Positions 34,216 through 38,469 of a stretch of 38,469 bases of DNA are shown here, piece after piece. The notes below the pieces were generated by a model that was not told the origin of the DNA, ran no database searches, and worked only from the letters and a program-made list of their open reading frames with translations. The first letter of the stretch is position 1. Every line of letters starts with the position of its first letter. Origin of the DNA: Acidobacteriaceae bacterium (lineage in GTDB: Bacteria > Acidobacteriota > Terriglobia > Terriglobales > Acidobacteriaceae); contig PKXI01000127.1 of assembly GCA_003133425.1 (NCBI GenBank), positions 1-38,469 of the forward strand, given 5' to 3'. The translations under genes were made by a program, and so were the position numbers.

Positions 34216-35475
34216 ATGCTGATGACAACCGGAATAGGGAACGCATATGACGTTGCCCTGGAGAACTTCGATACAGCAGCAGACGCCATGGGACTCGATT
34301 CGGATACACGCGAAATGATCAAGTATCCCGAGCGAATTCTGATGGTCACAGTGCCGGTTCGCATGGACGACGGGCACATTCACCGCTTTGAGGGCTATCG
34401 CGTGCAGCATAGCCAGGTGCGCGGGCCCGCCAAGGGCGGCATTCGCTATCACCCCCAGGTAACACTGGACGAGGTGAAGGCGCTGGCCACCTGGATGACC
34501 TGGAAGTGTGCCGTGGTGAACATTCCCTTCGGCGGCGCCAAGGGCGGAATTACATGCGATCCGAAACACATGTCCAAAGGCGAACTCGAGCGGATGACGC
34601 GCCGCTATACCAGCGCGATTCTTCCTTTGATTGGGCCGGAGCAGGACATTCCCGCGCCGGACGTCTACACAAATTCGCAAACCATGGCCTGGATCATGGA
34701 CACCTACAGCATGACCAAGGGCTATCCGATTCCCGGCGTCGTTACCGGCAAGCCCATCAGCCTGGGCGGATCGCTAGGCCGCAATGAAGCCACCGGGCGC
34801 GGCGTTTTCTACACCATCCAGTGCGCCTGCGATCATCTGCACCTTCCGTTGAAGGGCGCCACTGTTGCGGTGCAGGGCTTTGGCAACGCCGGTTCAATCA
34901 CGGCGCAATTGCTCCATGACGCGGGAGCTAAGGTTATCGCGGTCAGCGATTCCACCGGCTGCGTTTACAACCGCAACGGCCTGAATATTCCCGAACTTAT
35001 TCACATGAAGGCCCTCTGCGGACATGTCGAAGGATTCCCGGAAAGCGAGCCAATCTCTCCTGCCGAACTGCTGGCATTGGACTGCGACATCCTGGTGCCC
35101 GCGGCGCTGGAGAATACGGTCCGCGAAGACAATGCGGCCACGCTGCGTGCAAGGATCGTTGCCGAGGCGGCAAACGGTCCTCTCACTCCCGCGGCCGACA
35201 GAATCCTGCAGAACAAGGGTGTCTTCGTGATCCCGGATATTCTGTGCAACGCCGGCGGCGTCACCGTCTCCTACTTCGAGTGGGTGCAGGATGAGCAGCA
35301 CCTGTTCTGGGAAGCGCAGGATATCTACGACCGTCTGGAGCGGGTCATGAAGACGTCCTTCCGCGACGTGCTCAAGATTCACCTGGATCGGAATGTTCCC
35401 ATGCGCATTGCCGCCAACATTCTCGGCATCGGCCGCGTGGCAGAGGCCGTGCAGATCCGCGGCATCTATCCATAG
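34216..35475 (+). CDS. Glutamate dehydrogenase (Glu/Leu/Phe/Val dehydrogenase family)
   Basis: A 419-residue amino acid dehydrogenase. The active-site lysines Lys73 ('GPAKGGI'), Lys97 ('MTWKCA') and Lys109 ('GGAKGG') and the catalytic Asp149 ('IPAPDVYT') have the same spacing as in clostridial glutamate dehydrogenase. 'VQGFGNAGS' begins the nucleotide-binding domain. It converts glutamate and NAD(P)+ to 2-oxoglutarate and ammonium or the reverse; leucine or valine dehydrogenase activity is less likely but not excluded. AAGGAGG (34202-34208) precedes ATG 34216 by 7 nt. It is last in the operon, 56 nt after the aminotransferase, and would keep glutamate/2-oxoglutarate cycling. A strong hairpin follows. 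Confidence 0.92.
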   Translation: MLMTTGIGNAYDVALENFDTAADAMGLDSDTREMIKYPERILMVTVPVRMDDGHIHRFEGYRVQHSQVRGPAKGGIRYHPQVTLDEVKALATWMTWKCAVVNIPFGGAKGGITCDPKHMSKGELERMTRRYTSAILPLIGPEQDIPAPDVYTNSQTMAWIMDTYSMTKGYPIPGVVTGKPISLGGSLGRNEATGRGVFYTIQCACDHLHLPLKGATVAVQGFGNAGSITAQLLHDAGAKVIAVSDSTGCVYNRNGLNIPELIHMKALCGHVEGFPESEPISPAELLALDCDILVPAALENTVREDNAATLRARIVAEAANGPLTPAADRILQNKGVFVIPDILCNAGGVTVSYFEWVQDEQHLFWEAQDIYDRLERVMKTSFRDVLKIHLDRNVPMRIAANILGIGRVAEAVQIRGIYP

Positions 35476-35517
35476 ATGTAGTCGAGTATTTGTTTAATAA
35501 TTCATGAGAAATTGTCC

Positions 35518-35550
35518 GTTCTCCCCGGCCCGCAATGGGCCGGGGAGAAC
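35518..35550 (+). terminator. Strong hairpin closing the 2-oxoacid/amino-acid operon
   Basis: A 14-bp perfect GC-rich stem, GTTCTCCCCGGCCC (35518-35531) with GGGCCGGGGAGAAC (35537-35550), around the loop GCAAT, 42 nt after the glutamate dehydrogenase stop. No U-tract follows on the plus strand. Confidence 0.8.
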
Positions 35551-35634
35551 AGATGAGCTGAGGCCGGCTTTGCCTCTGCACAATACGCTTGAATCGAATA
35601 GCTGTTCCATATCGGCCGCGGGAGATCTGTGTCG

Positions 35635-35665
35635 TTAAACCACATTCACATACAGCATGTACAAT
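35635..35665 (+). promoter_or_regulatory. Possible promoter of the beta-propeller/phosphoesterase gene
   Basis: TACAAT (35660-35665) is a 5/6 match to the -10 element in an AT-richer stretch 87 nt before the ATG. TTAAAC (35635-35640) is a poor -35 at 19 nt spacing. Low confidence. Confidence 0.25.
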
Positions 35666-35751
35666 CCTGTTTGAAGAAAAAGCCGCACACGCAAGGTTGC
35701 GCATTTCGAGACACAATTGCGAACGCGGCATCGCGTATTCCGAGGTAAAAA

Positions 35752-38469
35752 ATGAGTCCGAAGGTTCTCTCAGTTATTTCTGGCGCGGTTCTGTTCCTGG
35801 GAACGTTAGCGCTTACTGCGCAAACGATCGATCTCCCCACCAGCAAGCAGTTGATCGGTGAAATTCCCGGCCATCCGCAACGGTTGAACAGCTTGCCCAT
35901 GTCCATGGCTGTCTCACCCGACGGGCGCTATGTGGTCACGGTCAATGCCGGATTTGGAACCTTCGAGTCAAAGTATGAACAGTCGCTCGCGGTGCTGAAC
36001 ACGCAGACAGGCGCGCTGGCGGATTTCCCGGACGATCGCACAGTTCCAAGAACGGATAAACAAACGCTCTACTCCGGCTTGGCGTTCAGCCGCGATGGCA
36101 AACACATTTACGCAAGCATGGCCTCGCTTACCGACCCGCTCGGCGGCGTGAAAAACTCCACCGGCAGCGGCGTAGTCATATACAGCTTTAGCGACGGAAG
36201 AATCGCTCCCGAGCGCATGATTTCCTTGCCGCTGCAGCAGTTGGCTCCGGGCAGGAAGACCAAGCTCATCGGCAACGTATTAGGCGACAAAGGCGTCCCT
36301 TATCCGGCTGCAATCGCGGTGGTTGGTGCCGCCGGCTCTGAGAAGCTCCTCGTCGCCGACAATCTCTCCGACGACGTTCTGCTGCTCGATGCCGCAACCG
36401 GCGCATTCGATAACCGGTTCGATCTCTCCGAAAGCGATGCCGTCCCCTCCACCTATCCCATTGCCCTGGCAGTTTCAAAGGATGGAGCGCGTGCGTTTGT
36501 TGCGCTCTGGAATTCTTCCGAGATAGTCGAACTCGACCTTGCGAAGAAAACCGTAGGCCGCAAGCTGGCCCTGCTCAAGCCGTCCAGCCCCATCGCTCCG
36601 GGAACGCATCCTTGCGCGTTTGAGTCTTCGCCCGACGGAAAGACCCTGTACGTAGCGCTCTCCAATCGCGATGCCGTAGCGGCCATCAACGTAGGCGCAG
36701 GCCAGTTCTCCGTGAAAGGTTACTTCGATACGCGTCTGCCGAAGCAGAGCTATTTCGGCGCTGAGCCGGCGTCGCTTGCTGTCAATGGCGATGGCAGCCG
36801 CCTCTACGTTGGGAACATGGCCAGCGATGCCGTTGCGGTCATCGACACCAGCAAACTCACCGCGAAAGTGTCGAAGCAGGGAATGGTTGAGCCCATCGGC
36901 TTCGTGCCCACGGAATGGATGCCCATTTCGATGGCCTTCATTTCTTCCCCATCCGGTGGAAAGCTGTACGTCGCCACCGATAAGGGCAAAGGCGCCGGGC
37001 CCAACAACTATCCCCAGCGCCCCGTTGAGTCAATGCAGAGCAGAGGGAGACAAAGCACCAGTACCTACATAGGCACGCTGATGTATGGCTCCTTGGCCAC
37101 ACTCGATGAAACGGAAATTGCCAACAACCTGCCGCAGTGGACGTCTGCAGTGATCGAGTCCAACCGCATGAAGGCGGCGGCGGAAAAAATCACCTTTGCC
37201 GGCGGAACGCAAGGCCGCATCAAGCACGTGATTTACATCATCAAGGAGAATCGGACCTACGATCAGGTCTTCGGCGACCTCAGCAAGGATGGCAAGCAGG
37301 TGGGCAACGGCGCTCCCAGCCTGACGATGTTTGGGAAGACAATCACGCCCAACCTGCACAATCTCGCCCTTCAGTTCGGCGTGCTCGATAACTTCTTTGA
37401 CTCCGGCGAAGTGTCGGGCGACGGCCACGTCTGGTCGAATGCGGCCATCGGCACGGATTATCTTGAGAAGACCTGGCAGCAGTCTTATCGCGGTAGCCAG
37501 CGCAGCTACGACTACGAAGGTGTGGTGGCCGAGGGTTATCCGCTGCTGCAGAAGATCCCTGACGTCAACGAGCCGCGCAGCGGATATCTCTGGGGCGATA
37601 TCGCCGCTCACGGCAAGACTTACTATCATTTTGCCGAGTACATCTCTTCAACCTTCTGCACTGATGCCAGGACTGCCAATCCGCAGCAGGGGCCCATGCT
37701 CGCAGGCGCAACCTGTGCGCGCAAGGCGGTTGCCCCCGGCGAGCCCATGCCAGCCGAGTGGGGCGGTGGCGTCAACAAGTGGCCGTGGGCCATTCCCCTG
37801 ATTGCTACCAACATCGCCACCAAGCCTGAGCTGGTCGGCCACTTTGCCCCTGAATACCCTGACTTCAATCTCCGTATCCCTGACCAGGTTAGGTTCGCAG
37901 TCTTCGAGAAACACTTGAAGGTTTGGATCGCGGAAAAAGAGCGCGGCAAAGACACCATGCCGGACTTCGTCATGCTCCGCTTCCCCAACGACCACACCGC
38001 GGGGACCACGGCCGGCGGACCCACCCCCAAATCCTCAGTTGCCGACAACGACCTCGCTGTCGGTAGAGCTGTGGAAGCAATCTCGCACTCGCCCTTCTGG
38101 GACGATACCGCCTTCTTCATCCTCGAAGACGATGCGCAGGCCGGCGCCGACCACGTTGACGCGCACCGCAGCCTCGGGTTAGTCATCAGCAAGTATTCCC
38201 CCCATGGCCCCAACGGCGCGCCCTTCGTCGACAGCCGCTTCTACTCCACCGTCAGCACTCTGCGCACTATGGAGTCGCTGCTCGGTCTGCCGCCCATGAA
38301 CAACAACGATGCCTTCAGCTCTCTCATATCAAGCTTGTTTACTGGACCCGGCGATCAACCGGCCTACGCTGCCGACTACTCCAATCGCGACAACGGCCTC
38401 ATCTACACGGCCAATACCAAAAACGCCGTGGGCGCAAGAGAAAGCTCGAAGATGGACTTCCGCCACGCC
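35752..38469 (+). CDS. Secreted YVTN-type beta-propeller fused to alkaline-phosphatase-superfamily phosphoesterase (3' end outside window)
   Basis: The frame runs 906 codons from ATG 35752 (GAGG 35742-35745, 6 nt upstream) to the window edge without a stop. A signal peptide spans about residues 1-24 ('AVLFLGTLALTAQ'). Residues about 50-420 form a beta-propeller of repeats such as 'AVSPDGRYVVTVN', 'AFSRDGKHIYASM' and 'ESSPDGKTLYVALSN'. From about 488 a phospholipase-C-type phosphoesterase follows: 'KHVIYIIKENRTYDQVFGD' with the Glu499/Asn500/Thr502 metal and nucleophile region, 'NFFDSGEVSGDGHVWS' and 'FFILEDDAQAGADHVDAHRS'. Substrates of this fused class are not established; a role at the cell surface with phosphate esters is likely. 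Nothing connects it to the preceding operon, which ends at the hairpin. Confidence 0.85.
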   Translation, partial: MSPKVLSVISGAVLFLGTLALTAQTIDLPTSKQLIGEIPGHPQRLNSLPMSMAVSPDGRYVVTVNAGFGTFESKYEQSLAVLNTQTGALADFPDDRTVPRTDKQTLYSGLAFSRDGKHIYASMASLTDPLGGVKNSTGSGVVIYSFSDGRIAPERMISLPLQQLAPGRKTKLIGNVLGDKGVPYPAAIAVVGAAGSEKLLVADNLSDDVLLLDAATGAFDNRFDLSESDAVPSTYPIALAVSKDGARAFVALWNSSEIVELDLAKKTVGRKLALLKPSSPIAPGTHPCAFESSPDGKTLYVALSNRDAVAAINVGAGQFSVKGYFDTRLPKQSYFGAEPASLAVNGDGSRLYVGNMASDAVAVIDTSKLTAKVSKQGMVEPIGFVPTEWMPISMAFISSPSGGKLYVATDKGKGAGPNNYPQRPVESMQSRGRQSTSTYIGTLMYGSLATLDETEIANNLPQWTSAVIESNRMKAAAEKITFAGGTQGRIKHVIYIIKENRTYDQVFGDLSKDGKQVGNGAPSLTMFGKTITPNLHNLALQFGVLDNFFDSGEVSGDGHVWSNAAIGTDYLEKTWQQSYRGSQRSYDYEGVVAEGYPLLQKIPDVNEPRSGYLWGDIAAHGKTYYHFAEYISSTFCTDARTANPQQGPMLAGATCARKAVAPGEPMPAEWGGGVNKWPWAIPLIATNIATKPELVGHFAPEYPDFNLRIPDQVRFAVFEKHLKVWIAEKERGKDTMPDFVMLRFPNDHTAGTTAGGPTPKSSVADNDLAVGRAVEAISHSPFWDDTAFFILEDDAQAGADHVDAHRSLGLVISKYSPHGPNGAPFVDSRFYSTVSTLRTMESLLGLPPMNNNDAFSSLISSLFTGPGDQPAYAADYSNRDNGLIYTANTKNAVGARESSKMDFRHA

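Noticed and set aside
1..38469. tRNA, rRNA, CRISPR arrays, insertion sequences and phage genes
   Set aside because: No cloverleaf-like segments, regularly spaced repeats, transposase motifs or terminal inverted repeats were noticed on reading; this is by eye and would miss weak examples.

Overview
The window looks like chromosomal DNA of an acidobacterium (Acidobacteriota, Terriglobia-like). It is moderately GC-rich. It carries two TIGR03435 ('Soli_usitatus') proteins, a VWFA-related acidobacterial-domain protein (TIGR03436 type) and an Oar-like TonB receptor with a carboxypeptidase-regulatory-like N-terminus, a combination very typical of that phylum. Nothing looks like a phage, transposon, CRISPR array, tRNA or rRNA. 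The content is mostly carbon and organic-acid metabolism plus cell-surface proteins.

Layout. 1-946: the 3' end of a TolC-type efflux gene, then a small gene graveyard (a universal-stress-protein remnant and a truncated NodT-type outer-membrane factor). 995-2185: a K+-channel-like membrane protein. 2298-6179: a TetR regulator divergent from a tight operon of SDR dehydrogenase, enoyl-CoA hydratase and CoA-transferase, with a perfect 16-bp palindrome sitting inside both promoters. 6226-12005: an enolase-superfamily pseudogene, then four predicted exported proteins (mannonate-dehydratase-like, DUF362, RraA-like, GH32). 12200-19792 (minus strand): two TIGR03435 proteins, Oar receptor and VWA protein, read in that order. 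20070-21704: a citramalate/isopropylmalate-synthase-type enzyme. 21780-28357 (minus strand): glcD-glcE-glcF, a 2-keto-pentenoate-hydratase-family gene and malate synthase. 28979-35475: CoA-transferase, three genes for a 2-oxoacid:ferredoxin oxidoreductase (delta, alpha, fused beta-gamma), branched-chain aminotransferase and glutamate dehydrogenase, closed by a 14-bp perfect hairpin. 35752-end: a secreted beta-propeller plus phosphoesterase protein cut by the window edge.

How the genes work together. The glc block oxidises glycolate to glyoxylate and condenses it with acetyl-CoA to malate. The 28979-35475 block forms a closed cycle: aminotransferase makes branched-chain 2-oxoacids, glutamate dehydrogenase recycles the amino acceptor, the ferredoxin oxidoreductase makes acyl-CoA and reduced ferredoxin, and the CoA-transferase releases or activates the acid. 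It could run towards degradation or, reversed, towards amino acids from short branched acids. The TetR-controlled operon looks like another short acyl-CoA route.

All functional calls come from reading translated sequence and motifs by eye. No database search was run. Promoter and operator calls are inference from sequence pattern only.
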